Origin: Providencia rettgeri
Lineage (GTDB): Bacteria; Pseudomonadota; Gammaproteobacteria; Enterobacterales; Enterobacteriaceae
DNA: 64,000 nt
Assembly (NCBI RefSeq): GCF_023205015.1
Contig: NZ_CP096258.1
Coordinates: forward strand, 4,402,001-4,466,000
Direction: 5' to 3'
Numbering within the stretch: the first letter of the stretch is position 1; each line of letters opens with the position of its first letter. The translations under genes and the position numbers were made by a program. Under the pieces are notes generated by a model. That model was not told the DNA's origin. It made no database searches and saw only the letters and a program-made list of their open reading frames with translations. Below are positions 26,559 through 35,629 of the stretch, piece by piece.

Positions 26559-27050
26559 GAACAATTTTTTGAGCATAGGGTAAACCTATACTCAAATTAA
26601 TCATTCCTATTTTATGCCATCGGCGGAAATTGCTGCCACTTACTGCTCAGGATAAAACAAAAACGGTTAGGTCGCTACCTTGATGCCCTTGTATCAAGAC
26701 GGGTATTTGATCTGATAAGGGTTTTGTAGGCAACAAAGGAAAAAATGCAGACAAATTTACCTTAAGCAAAGAACAATTATGATACAAAATCACCGATGAT
26801 AAAGGCATTTTCAAAGGTGTAAATCAATCTATTTCAAGATCATAAATGACCGATTGTGGTGGGCTTAAAATCATCTATTCTTGTTAAAATATGTGGGGTT
26901 AATCAAACTTTAACGATATAAGAATAATTAATAAGCTAATAGATACAGCTAAATAAAGTTTTTATTGAAACATTAGCAAGGATATTTAAATTACTGCATT
27001 AATTTTCTTTGATATAGTTTTAAAACTAAATTATAGCGGAGACCGTAGAA

Positions 27051-27122
27051 ATGAGAGAGTTATTAATCACACTAATAATTATACTTCCTATTTATTCAAT
27101 TTTATTTATTAGCGAATTATAG
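27051..27122 (+). CDS. possible 23-residue membrane peptide
   Basis: The short frame MRELLITLIIILPIYSILFI followed by SEL and stop is almost entirely one hydrophobic helix. GGAG lies about 9 bases before the ATG. It looks like a small single-span membrane protein. It is short enough to be chance in AT-rich DNA, so I list it with low confidence. Confidence 0.35.
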   Translation: MRELLITLIIILPIYSILFISEL

Positions 27123-27263
27123 ATAAATGTTTAATTAGAATTCTAATAGCTGCATTTTATATTAATTTAACTTATAAAAACAACTTTTAGATTAAACTAC
27201 CGTAATAGATTATTAATGGATTGAGATCCTAATTTAGAGTTTTCCAACCGACTAAGGACAGTT

Positions 27264-28093
27264 ATGTTTTTCTCGAAACAATTAAACCAGTTTATTGCTT
27301 TGGCTAAAAATGGTTCGCTAAATCAAGCGGCAGAGTCTACCAATGTCACGTCTTCAGCGATATCACAAGGTTTGATTCTTCTCGAAAAAAAGCTAGGAAA
27401 GAATATTTTAGTTAAAAAAAAAATAAAATACTCATTTCCGATTATGGCATGGAGCTATTTAATAAAATAAACCCTCACTATGAAAGTATAAATAAAATAT
27501 TAAACAACTTAACTGTGCCAAACAATGAAAAAAAAATTAAAATTCTTATTGATGGATTTCCATTCTATGGGATACATTCGATAATAAACAACCTATTGAA
27601 AAATAAGAGTATTAGCATTGAAGTTGAATGCAAGATCTCAAATGATATTTTGTATGAAATAAAAAACCACCACTATGACATCATAATATCACCTGTAGAT
27701 ATCGACGTTAACCATAAAAGTATACAAAAAATAAATTTAAAAACTGAAATATTAGGTTTAGTTTTTCATAAAGAATTAATGAAAAAAAGTATGAGCGTTG
27801 AGAAAATGATGAGTAATGAAATTCTTATTCAAACAAAATCATCATTCGAACATTGTACCATGATAGAATTTTTAAAAGAAATAAAAAAAATCGGTATAAA
27901 CTTTAAAACACTTACAATAAACGAACTGGATTTATTACATTCATTAGAAAATAAAACTGGCTATTCATTCATGACTGAGGAATACTTTAATAAAAAATCG
28001 AATCCTGACTTGGTGTTTAAAAAAGAACCCTTTAATTTTTTTCTTAATAGGAGAGCTTATCTACTAAAAGAAAGTAATATTGAAATTTATTAA
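27264..28093 (+). pseudogene. LysR-type regulator split at A10 tract
   Basis: The first frame (27264-27470) encodes a LysR helix-turn-helix: FIALAKNGSLNQAAESTNVTSSAISQGLILLEKKLG. The second frame continues as KILISDYGMELFNKINP and runs to 28093 with a shortened effector domain. They join at ten A residues (27414-27423). One extra A, two fewer A, or a ribosomal -1 slip there would give one protein of about 276 residues. It may be a pseudogene, a phase-variable gene, a frameshifted gene or a sequencing error. It sits just upstream of a lipoprotein and a phosphoesterase and could regulate them. Confidence 0.75.
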
Positions 28094-28144
28094 TGAATAA
28101 TTTTACTTTAAATAAAAATCAATTTAAATAATTCGAGACTAACA

Positions 28145-28273
28145 ATGAAAATCATTTCTTTTTTTATGTTTTCTTTATTTTTATCTTCTTGCCAAAATAG
28201 TTTTATTAATGAAATTCAAGACAGTACGATTGAAATAAAAAACCCCAATCAGACAAAAAACAATGGACTATAA
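28145..28273 (+). CDS. tiny predicted lipoprotein
   Basis: A 42-residue frame begins MKIISFFMFSLFLSSC, a complete lipoprotein signal with lipobox LSSC and Cys at 16. Only 27 residues follow, hydrophilic and rich in Asn/Gln/Lys. It resembles entericidin-type or lysis-type small lipoproteins in size, but no specific relation is visible. It ends 30 bases before the phosphoesterase gene, so the two are probably co-transcribed. Confidence 0.6.
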   Translation: MKIISFFMFSLFLSSCQNSFINEIQDSTIEIKNPNQTKNNGL

Positions 28274-28303
28274 TTTTCAACTCATTTTAAAAGGAAATTT
28301 CGT

Positions 28304-29908
28304 ATGATAATTGGTGTAATTAGTGATATTCATATAGGCTCAGATCATGATAAAGAAGTATTGGCAACGTCTATTAAAAATATTAATCACTGTGGAGCCA
28401 AAGGGTTATTAATGGCTGGGGACATTGGTGATTATCATCAACATAGAAAAGATTCTTTTGATATTTTCCTAGAACAATTTCCAAAAAAATATCATCAAAA
28501 TTTATTATTGATGTTAGGCAACCATGATGTCCGAACTGGGGCCGAACCCCATGAGCCATTAGACCCCGATTTAGTCGGATTATATGACTCTTACTTAGAA
28601 AAATGCAATATTGACCGGCAAGAAGATACAATGTGCATTGATGCATGGATTGATGGTTATCATTTTATTTGTTTGAACACAGATGTTCCTTTAAAAAATC
28701 AAATGGAATTAAATGAAGCATCACTTCTCTGGTTAGAAAAAAAACTGGCTGAAGGCGTTGATGCGAATAAACCGATTTTTGTGATGACACATCAAGCATT
28801 CAATTGTTCACATTGGCGGTCATACTTATATGGCGGATTTGGACCGCAAGATGAAAGACTAAAAAGTCTATTTTCTCGTTATCCCCAAATAATTATGTTA
28901 AGTGGTCATATTCATAATGGCTTTGGGATTATTGAAGCTATTCAACGTCCATTTGGAACATTAATTGATATTCCAAGTTTAACATTAGGTGAAAATGGGG
29001 TTACAGATAAAGGCACTGGCTATTTATTAAAAATAGAAGATGATAAACTAACCTTTGAAGCTTGGAATTTTTATCAAAATATTCATTTATCTGAATTTGA
29101 TACAATAATATTATTACCTACTTTATCAAGTTTAGCCGCTGAGCTACCAGATTATGCTGACGAAGAAACTGATTCATTAATTTCAGAATCAAATCGCTTA
29201 ATGAATAAAGAATACAAAGATGAATACATAAAAATCTATGACGAGAAAACATGGAAAGAAATTAACACCCTAAGAAATAAAATTATTAAATACAAATCTA
29301 AATCTAAATCTAATGAAATTAATTACCATAAATTAAAATTTAATAATGACGATAATATCACCATTGAGGTATTGAATGCAGCACTAAATCAGCACAACCA
29401 TATTCTTATTGAATCAAAAAATGGTCACTGGGCTGACCAAATTACAATACCGCCACTAAAAAATAATCAATCCGTTACCATTGTTCCTACTGCGGCCTAT
29501 TGTAGTACACTGATCGTGAATAAAGAGAAGCATAGGATTTCAACAGGTGAAAAATGTACGGTTTCCTGTAAGTCTTATTGGCAGTTTGAAATGAAAAATG
29601 ACGTAGATTCGTTGGAGCAAAAATCAGCTTATCAGCTTACGTTTAAGAATGAAGATTCTATTACACAAAAAATGATAAAAGATATTTTTAAAACTAACGA
29701 TAGTATATATATTGAAATTAAAAATGAGAAATGGCTAAATAAAATTTCCATTCCCAAACTGCCCCTAAGTAATAAAAAGATTATAGTTAAATCAACAGCG
29801 GATCGTAATAGTTCAATAGTTGGTGGCTACTATACGTATATTATTAAGTCAGGCGACTTATTGACTATTTCTGCAAAACAGGATTGGAGTATTGATAAAA
29901 AAAATTAA
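28304..29908 (+). CDS. calcineurin-like metallophosphoesterase with duplicated C-terminal domain
   Basis: 534 residues. The N-terminal 260 residues carry all metallophosphoesterase motifs in order: SDIHIGSD, AGDIGDY, LGNHDVRTG, MTHQAF and LSGHIHNG. No signal peptide is visible, so it is probably cytoplasmic. After a helical linker with KSKSKS come two similar beta-rich units at about 341-432 and 441-534. They share patterns such as Y.LKFNNDD/Y.LTFKNED, I.IESKNGHW/I.IEIKNEKW and SCKSYWQF/SAKQDWSI. The linker is coded by AAATCT three times (29294-29311). The substrate is unknown. Confidence 0.8.
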   Translation: MIIGVISDIHIGSDHDKEVLATSIKNINHCGAKGLLMAGDIGDYHQHRKDSFDIFLEQFPKKYHQNLLLMLGNHDVRTGAEPHEPLDPDLVGLYDSYLEKCNIDRQEDTMCIDAWIDGYHFICLNTDVPLKNQMELNEASLLWLEKKLAEGVDANKPIFVMTHQAFNCSHWRSYLYGGFGPQDERLKSLFSRYPQIIMLSGHIHNGFGIIEAIQRPFGTLIDIPSLTLGENGVTDKGTGYLLKIEDDKLTFEAWNFYQNIHLSEFDTIILLPTLSSLAAELPDYADEETDSLISESNRLMNKEYKDEYIKIYDEKTWKEINTLRNKIIKYKSKSKSNEINYHKLKFNNDDNITIEVLNAALNQHNHILIESKNGHWADQITIPPLKNNQSVTIVPTAAYCSTLIVNKEKHRISTGEKCTVSCKSYWQFEMKNDVDSLEQKSAYQLTFKNEDSITQKMIKDIFKTNDSIYIEIKNEKWLNKISIPKLPLSNKKIIVKSTADRNSSIVGGYYTYIIKSGDLLTISAKQDWSIDKKN

Positions 29909-29929
29909 AATAACTTAACAACTAGTTCA

Positions 29930-29964
29930 ATACGCGACTAATTATAATTTAGTCGCGTATTTTT
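29930..29964 (+). terminator. intrinsic terminator after phosphoesterase
   Basis: ATACGCGACTAA and TTAGTCGCGTAT make a perfect 12-base stem with a seven-base loop, followed by TTTT. The remaining stretch to 30290 shows no gene. Confidence 0.85.
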
Positions 29965-30290
29965 ATGCGTACTCAACCCTTTGATATCACGTAAATACCA
30001 AATAATAAAAATCAATCCTAAAAAGGCATTTATATTTTTATATAATTCAGGATAAAACAAAAGTCACCTTGAGATTACTCTAGCACCAGAATTATCCCTC
30101 GCATAAACCCGTAGTAGATCAAGGTAAATGTAAATCAGGATGATGATTGTTTTATTTGATATAAATAATTTGTTATCACTAGGATAAAAATAGTGAAGTT
30201 GAGGTTTGAAGTGGTTATGACTGCAAGGCGCTCAATATCATAGTCGCTCTATTGTTAGTTAAGAGCGACCTATTCAAATTAAATTTGTCT

Positions 30291-31076
30291 TTAATTACGT
30301 ACTAAAACGACAGGGTAAGAATTGAATAAATAACCATCAAAATTTGGGTCATCAACGTCCGATAGCTCAAGTAACCTTTGCTTTACATTCTCCAAATGCT
30401 GCCACATAGCTTCTTTTGCCGCTGCAGGATCTTTTTTGATCATGGCCGCTAAAATGACTTCGTGATCCGTCATCCATGCTTTTCGATAGTCTTTATCTGT
30501 GATGCGCGCGTGTAACTTTTGCCACATCGGGTTGTTTTCACGCCACTCCCATGATTGTTTCAGTAACTCGACTAACATACTATTATGCGTTGCTTGCGCT
30601 ATCGCAAGGTGAAACTCACGATCTCCTATTTCATCTTCACCTGTTTTTAGTTCATCTCGTTCTCTTTTAAGCGCTTTACGCATATTCGCAATATCTACAG
30701 GGGTAACTTGTGTTGCTGCGAATTCTGCAATATTGCTTTCGAGTAATTGACGAGCTTGAAGTAATTCAAATGGCCCTGCGGCATTAAGAGCAAGGCCGTC
30801 AGGTTTATCCTGCTCACCAATTCCCTTGTCCTGAGGCAGTGCAATAACATAAACCCCAGACCCCTTACGAACTTCAATAAGATTTTCAATTTCTAACATA
30901 ATCAAAGCTTCGCGTACGACTGCACGTGAAACATCTAGCATTTCAGCAATTTCCCGCTCCGGTGGAAGCCTGTCACCAATCGCATAGCTCATATTAGAGA
31001 TCATTTGGCGTAAAGCATGGCCGACTTCCTGATAGGGGCGTTTATATTCAGTAAACTGTGTCATTACATTGGCCAT
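30291..31076 (-). CDS. exuR: GntR/FadR-type hexuronate regulator ExuR/UxuR
   Basis: 261 residues. The N-terminal GntR winged helix reads YAIGDRLPPEREIAEMLDVSRAVVREALIMLE, followed by an FCD effector domain with metal/ligand residues (REFHLAIAQATHNSML and MTDHEVILAAM). ExuR and UxuR repress hexuronate genes and are released by glucuronate, galacturonate or fructuronate. An operator-like palindrome lies 43-54 bases upstream of its start, indicating autoregulation. It lies next to exuT, which favours ExuR, but the distinction from UxuR is not certain. Confidence 0.85.
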   Translation of the reverse strand: MANVMTQFTEYKRPYQEVGHALRQMISNMSYAIGDRLPPEREIAEMLDVSRAVVREALIMLEIENLIEVRKGSGVYVIALPQDKGIGEQDKPDGLALNAAGPFELLQARQLLESNIAEFAATQVTPVDIANMRKALKRERDELKTGEDEIGDREFHLAIAQATHNSMLVELLKQSWEWRENNPMWQKLHARITDKDYRKAWMTDHEVILAAMIKKDPAAAKEAMWQHLENVKQRLLELSDVDDPNFDGYLFNSYPVVLVRN

Positions 31077-31118
31077 TCAATTAAAACTTAACTTTTATTA
31101 TATTTAGTTTAACAGATA

Positions 31119-31130
31119 TTGGTCGACCAA
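31119..31130. promoter_or_regulatory. ExuR/UxuR operator at exuR promoter
   Basis: TTGGTCGACCAA is a perfect 12-base palindrome containing the TGGTnnACCA core known for ExuR/UxuR. It lies upstream of the exuR start. Confidence 0.75.
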
Positions 31131-31170
31131 AAATAGTTTTGTACTACACAAGTGCAATAAAAAACAAATA

Positions 31171-31203
31171 AAAAGGCGCAGAACAATAAATTCCGCGCCT
31201 TTT
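31171..31203 (-). terminator. terminator of exuT
   Basis: AAAAGGCGC and GCGCCTTTT form a nine-base stem, with a T-rich run (TTTTTATTTG) on the minus strand after the stem. It separates exuT from exuR. Confidence 0.8.
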
Positions 31204-31220
31204 CAAATAACTAGCACTAA

Positions 31221-32516
31221 TTACGATGTTGCTAATGAGTTATCTTGATTATGCCCATTTTCTTCCGGTTCTTTTTTTTCTTTAATAAGGATCCACAATA
31301 CTGCAGCACCAATTAAATCAAAAACAGCTAAAGCCACAAAGAATGGACCAAAACCGATGATACCAACAAATGCACCGATGAATAAATTAAAGATTAACTG
31401 ACCAGTCCAAGCACACGCACCTGCCATACCAACAGCTGTTGCAACTTCGTTCTTTTTGAATAAATCCGCACCGAGAGTGGCTGCAACTGTTGATAATAGC
31501 TGGTGAGAAAATCCACCAATACTAATAAGTAAAACAGCAACATATGGATTCTCAACAATACTCACTAAGCCAATGGTCGTCATCAAAATGGCACCAATGG
31601 TAAAAGTAATACGGCGCGAGTTAATTAATGATACTCCACGGTCATTTAAAAACTTGGCAACAAAACCACTTGCCAAGCAACCTAAATCTGCCATTAGGAA
31701 TGGCAGCCAAACAAACATTGCGATTTCTTTGAGGCTAAAATTTAGTGTTTCTACAAAGAAAATAGGTACCCAGAAGTTAATCGTTCCCCAAGCCGGGTCA
31801 GCAAGAAAACGAGAAATCCCAATTCCCCAGAAATTACGTTGTTTCAAAATATTTGTAATAGACGTTTTTTCTTTCTTAGATACCTGAAGATATTTTTCTT
31901 GTCCATTTTCGATATAAGCACGCTCTTCATCGGATAATCTTTTCGCATCTTTAGGGTCTTTGTAAAAGAAAAACCAAATAAATGCAGCGATAATGGCCAA
32001 TATACCCGAAATGATGAAAGCAAATTCCCAGCTATGAAATAGGATAGCCCAAGCAATTAATGGTGGCGCTAACATGGCACCAAAGGATGTTCCCATATTG
32101 AAAACACCAGTTGCGATGCCTCGCTCTTTCGCTGGAAACCAAGTTGATGCAGTTTTCACACCGGCAGGAATTGCGGAGGCTTCACTGAACCCCATAATCC
32201 CTCTCATAAAGGCTAAACCTTGCCATGAGCCTGTTAATGCATGCCCCATAGTGGCTAAACCCCAGATTAATGCACAAATAAAGAATCCTAATTTCAAGCC
32301 AATGGTGTCAATAAAAAAACCCATTATTGGTTGACCAATTGTATAGGCTAACTGGAATGCACTCACAATCCATGAATACTGTTCCTTTGTGATCCCTGTA
32401 GTTTCCATGATGGTTGGAGCAGCAACACCGAGTGCGGTTCTATCTAAGTAGTTAATTATGGTAATGAAGCAAACCAGAAGAATCATGTACCATCGATAAT
32501 GTTTTAACTTTTTCAT
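31221..32516 (-). CDS. exuT: hexuronate MFS transporter ExuT
   Basis: 431 residues with 12 membrane segments in two groups split by a basic loop (KDPKDAKRLSDEERAYIENGQ). The N-terminus YRWYMILLVCFITIINYLDRTALGVAAP is typical of the anion:cation symporter group that holds ExuT. It imports glucuronate and galacturonate with protons. The promoter region (32517-32897) it shares with divergent uxuA holds several TGGTnnACCA operators, so both are probably repressed by ExuR. Confidence 0.88.
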   Translation of the reverse strand: MKKLKHYRWYMILLVCFITIINYLDRTALGVAAPTIMETTGITKEQYSWIVSAFQLAYTIGQPIMGFFIDTIGLKLGFFICALIWGLATMGHALTGSWQGLAFMRGIMGFSEASAIPAGVKTASTWFPAKERGIATGVFNMGTSFGAMLAPPLIAWAILFHSWEFAFIISGILAIIAAFIWFFFYKDPKDAKRLSDEERAYIENGQEKYLQVSKKEKTSITNILKQRNFWGIGISRFLADPAWGTINFWVPIFFVETLNFSLKEIAMFVWLPFLMADLGCLASGFVAKFLNDRGVSLINSRRITFTIGAILMTTIGLVSIVENPYVAVLLISIGGFSHQLLSTVAATLGADLFKKNEVATAVGMAGACAWTGQLIFNLFIGAFVGIIGFGPFFVALAVFDLIGAAVLWILIKEKKEPEENGHNQDNSLATS

Positions 32517-32589
32517 AATCAGCCTTTTACGTTTTATATTTTTCTTGTAATCCTGAATGAATAAATGGTTAGCCCCGTTAAAACCAAAT

Positions 32590-32754
32590 TGGTCAACCAG
32601 TGGTAAAAATAGTTTTAAATTGATAACTCTTCTATTTTATTGTTCGGATTCTGCATAAAACAAAGGCTTTATTTTGTGAGCTGCCTCTTACTTTGTTATT
32701 GGTCACCCAAATTTAATGGGTATTTGTGATCTGGTTAACCAAATTGGTTGACCT
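32590..32754. promoter_or_regulatory. multiple ExuR/UxuR operators between exuT and uxuA
   Basis: TGGTCAACCA (32590-32599), TTGGTCACCCAA (32699-32710), TGGTTAACCA (32732-32741) and TGGTTGACCT (32746-32755) all fit the TGGTnnACCA core. TTTGTGATC at 32723 could be a CRP half-site. The 381-bp divergent region has no gene. Confidence 0.75.
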
Positions 32755-32897
32755 CTATAGATCTTAAAACAACATCGTGGCACAATTTTTATAAAATAAG
32801 TGAACTGACTATCGGTTCCAAAATACGGCGCGACAAACTTGCAAAAAAGCTTATTAGCCGATTAAGAAGCATCTGTGAAATATAAACGAGGTTAAGT

Positions 32898-34085
32898 ATG
32901 AAACAAACTTGGCGTTGGTACGGGCCGGCTGATCCGGTTTCTCTATCGGATATTCGTCAGGCAGGCGCAACAGGAATTGTAACGGCACTTCATCATATAC
33001 CTAACGGTGAAGTATGGAGTGTTGACGAAATACAAAAACGCAAAGACTTAATTGAGGCCAACCAATTAGAGTGGGCGGTAGTGGAAAGTATTCCTATTCA
33101 TGAAGATATCAAAACACATACTGGTGACTGCGATAAATGGATAGCAAACTACCAACAATCAATGCGTAACCTCGCAGCTTGTGGTATCCGTACAGTTTGT
33201 TATAACTTTATGCCAATACTTGATTGGACACGCACTGACTTAGAATATGAGCTTCCAGATGGCTCAAAGGCATTACGTTTTGATCAAATCGCTTTTGCTG
33301 TATTTGAGATTTACTTATTACAGCGAGAAAATGCGGAGCAAGATTACACCGCTGAAGAACAAGTTCAGGCAAAACAACGTTTTGAATCCATGAGCGATGA
33401 AGAGAAACAAAAGCTCATTAGTAATATCATCGCGGGCTTACCTGGTGCAGAAGAAGGGTATACCCTTGAGCAGTTCCGCCAACACCTAAAACGCTACGCA
33501 AATATCGATAAAAATAAATTACGTGAACACTTTGCTTATTTCTTAAAGAAAATAATTCCAGTTGCAGAAGAAATTGGTATGAAAATGGCGGTTCATCCCG
33601 ATGATCCTCCTCGCCCAATTTTAGGTTTGCCACGTATCGTCTCAACAATTGAGGATATGCAATGGATGGCAGACACCGTTGATAGTGATGCAAACGGCTA
33701 CACAATGTGTACAGGCTCCTATGGTGTAAGAGCTGATAACGATTTAGTGAATATGATCCGTACCTTTGGTTCACGCATTTATTTTCTGCATTTGCGTTCA
33801 ACATTACGAGAAGATAACCCAAATACATTCCATGAAGCGGCGCATTTGGCGGGCGATGTTGATATGTATAATGTGGTTTGCGCTATTGCTGAAGAAGAGC
33901 ATCGCCGACTACAAAGTGGCTCAGGTGAATTGATCCCTATGCGTCCAGACCACGGACACCAAATGCTTGATGACTTAAAGAAAAAAACAAACCCAGGTTA
34001 CTCCGCGATAGGCCGCCTCAAGGGGCTCGCAGAACTGAGAGGGCTAGAATTAGGGATCCATCGCGCATTCTATCCAAAAAAATAA
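32898..34085 (+). CDS. uxuA: mannonate dehydratase
   Basis: 395 residues, the usual UxuA length. It dehydrates D-mannonate to 2-keto-3-deoxygluconate in the glucuronate branch. Family motifs include the N-terminal QTWRWYGPADPVSLSDIRQAG, MAVHPDDPPRP, CTGSYGVRADND and the C-terminal MRPDHGHQMLDD. Fe2+/Mn2+ ligands are expected in these His/Asp-rich motifs. It is the first gene of uxuA-uxuB-uxaC. Confidence 0.93.
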   Translation: MKQTWRWYGPADPVSLSDIRQAGATGIVTALHHIPNGEVWSVDEIQKRKDLIEANQLEWAVVESIPIHEDIKTHTGDCDKWIANYQQSMRNLAACGIRTVCYNFMPILDWTRTDLEYELPDGSKALRFDQIAFAVFEIYLLQRENAEQDYTAEEQVQAKQRFESMSDEEKQKLISNIIAGLPGAEEGYTLEQFRQHLKRYANIDKNKLREHFAYFLKKIIPVAEEIGMKMAVHPDDPPRPILGLPRIVSTIEDMQWMADTVDSDANGYTMCTGSYGVRADNDLVNMIRTFGSRIYFLHLRSTLREDNPNTFHEAAHLAGDVDMYNVVCAIAEEEHRRLQSGSGELIPMRPDHGHQMLDDLKKKTNPGYSAIGRLKGLAELRGLELGIHRAFYPKK

Positions 34086-34149
34086 TCATTCACCGTTGTA
34101 CCTGACAGGCGGTCACATGATATTGGCCGCCAATCAACAGGGAATCATC

Positions 34150-35616
34150 ATGGAAAAAAATATCGTTACTGCGGCAATTAATGCTAATCGCCCAAACTGG
34201 ACAACAGACCGCCTAACCACCCGTATCGTGCATCTAGGTTGTGGTGCTTTTCATCGTGCTCACCAAGCGCTCTATACTCACCACGTGTTAGAAAAAACAG
34301 ACAGTGATTGGGGCTATTGTGAAGTCAATCTCATGTCTAAACATGATGCGGCTTTGATAGAAAATCTTAAGCAACAATCCATGCTTTATACCGTGGCAGA
34401 AAAAGGTGAAACGCATACCGAATTAAAAATTATTGGCTCAATGAAAGAAGCGCTGCACCCGCTCATTGATGGTGTTGATGCCATTCTTGAAAAAATGGCT
34501 TCGCCTTCTGTCAGCATTGTTTCTCTTACTGTCACTGAAAAAGGTTATTGTGCCGACCCCGCAACAGGGAAATTAGATACAAATAACCCACTCATTCAAC
34601 AAGATTTATCAACGCCAAACAATCCCGCCTCAGCGATTGGCTATATCACTGCGGCTCTAAAACGAAGATCTGAACGCAAACTACCGCCATTTACCGTACT
34701 TTCTTGTGATAATGTTCGCGAGAACGGCCATGTCGCTCGAGAAGCGGTTTTAGGATTAGCGAAATTACAAGATGCTGAATTAGCCCAATGGATAGAAGAC
34801 AACGTCACATTCCCTTGCACTATGGTTGACCGCATTGTTCCCGCAGCAACAGAAGAAACCTTGTCTGAAATAGCAGAACTTTTAGGTGTTAAGGACGATT
34901 GTGCTATTGCTTGTGAACCTTTCCGCCAATGGGTCATTGAAGATAACTTTGTCAATGGTCGGCCAGAATGGGATTGTGCCGGTGCACAATTCGTTGAAGA
35001 TGTTGTTCCATTCGAACTGATGAAACTAAGAATGTTAAATGGTAGCCACTCTTTCTTAGCCTATCTTGGCTACTTAGGTGGATACGCACATATCTCTGAT
35101 ACCATGACTAACCCCGATTATTGTCGTGCCGCTCATGCATTAATGTTAAATGAGCAAGCACCAACCTTGGTTATGCCAGAAGAAACTGACTTACCTGCCT
35201 ACGCCAATAATTTAATTGAGCGCTTTACGAATCCATCATTGAAGCACCAAACATGGCAAATCGCGATGGACGGTAGCCAAAAACTCCCACAGCGTTTATT
35301 AGACCCAGTCGCATGGCATATCGAAAACCAATCTGATTATCGTCATTTAGCGTTGGGGATCGCCGGCTGGATGCGTTATGTCGCAGGTGTAGATGAACAA
35401 GGCCAAAAAATTGATGTCCGTGACCCGCTTGCTGATACATACGCCACCATTTATGCGAAACATGGGCTAACTGTTTCAGTTGTTGATGATTTACTCGCCA
35501 TTGATGCCATTTTTGGTACTGAGTTACCTCAAAATCCACACTTTGTCGCTGCAATTAAATCAGCTTATCAACAGTTGCTTGATATCGGCGCGCGCCAAGC
35601 CGTTGCTAAGCTTTAA
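34150..35616 (+). CDS. uxuB: fructuronate reductase
   Basis: 488 residues from the ATG at 34150, which has GGGAA at proper distance; the frame is open further upstream to 34096. It reduces D-fructuronate to D-mannonate with NADH. Mannitol-dehydrogenase-family motifs are visible: RIVHLGCGAFHRAHQALYTH near the N-terminus and LKLRMLNGSHSFLAYLG-type sequence in the C-terminal domain, with the catalytic Lys in ELMKLRMLNGSHS. It lies between uxuA and uxaC in the same direction. Confidence 0.92.
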   Translation: MEKNIVTAAINANRPNWTTDRLTTRIVHLGCGAFHRAHQALYTHHVLEKTDSDWGYCEVNLMSKHDAALIENLKQQSMLYTVAEKGETHTELKIIGSMKEALHPLIDGVDAILEKMASPSVSIVSLTVTEKGYCADPATGKLDTNNPLIQQDLSTPNNPASAIGYITAALKRRSERKLPPFTVLSCDNVRENGHVAREAVLGLAKLQDAELAQWIEDNVTFPCTMVDRIVPAATEETLSEIAELLGVKDDCAIACEPFRQWVIEDNFVNGRPEWDCAGAQFVEDVVPFELMKLRMLNGSHSFLAYLGYLGGYAHISDTMTNPDYCRAAHALMLNEQAPTLVMPEETDLPAYANNLIERFTNPSLKHQTWQIAMDGSQKLPQRLLDPVAWHIENQSDYRHLALGIAGWMRYVAGVDEQGQKIDVRDPLADTYATIYAKHGLTVSVVDDLLAIDAIFGTELPQNPHFVAAIKSAYQQLLDIGARQAVAKL

Positions 35617-35629
35617 ATTGGATACTGAT

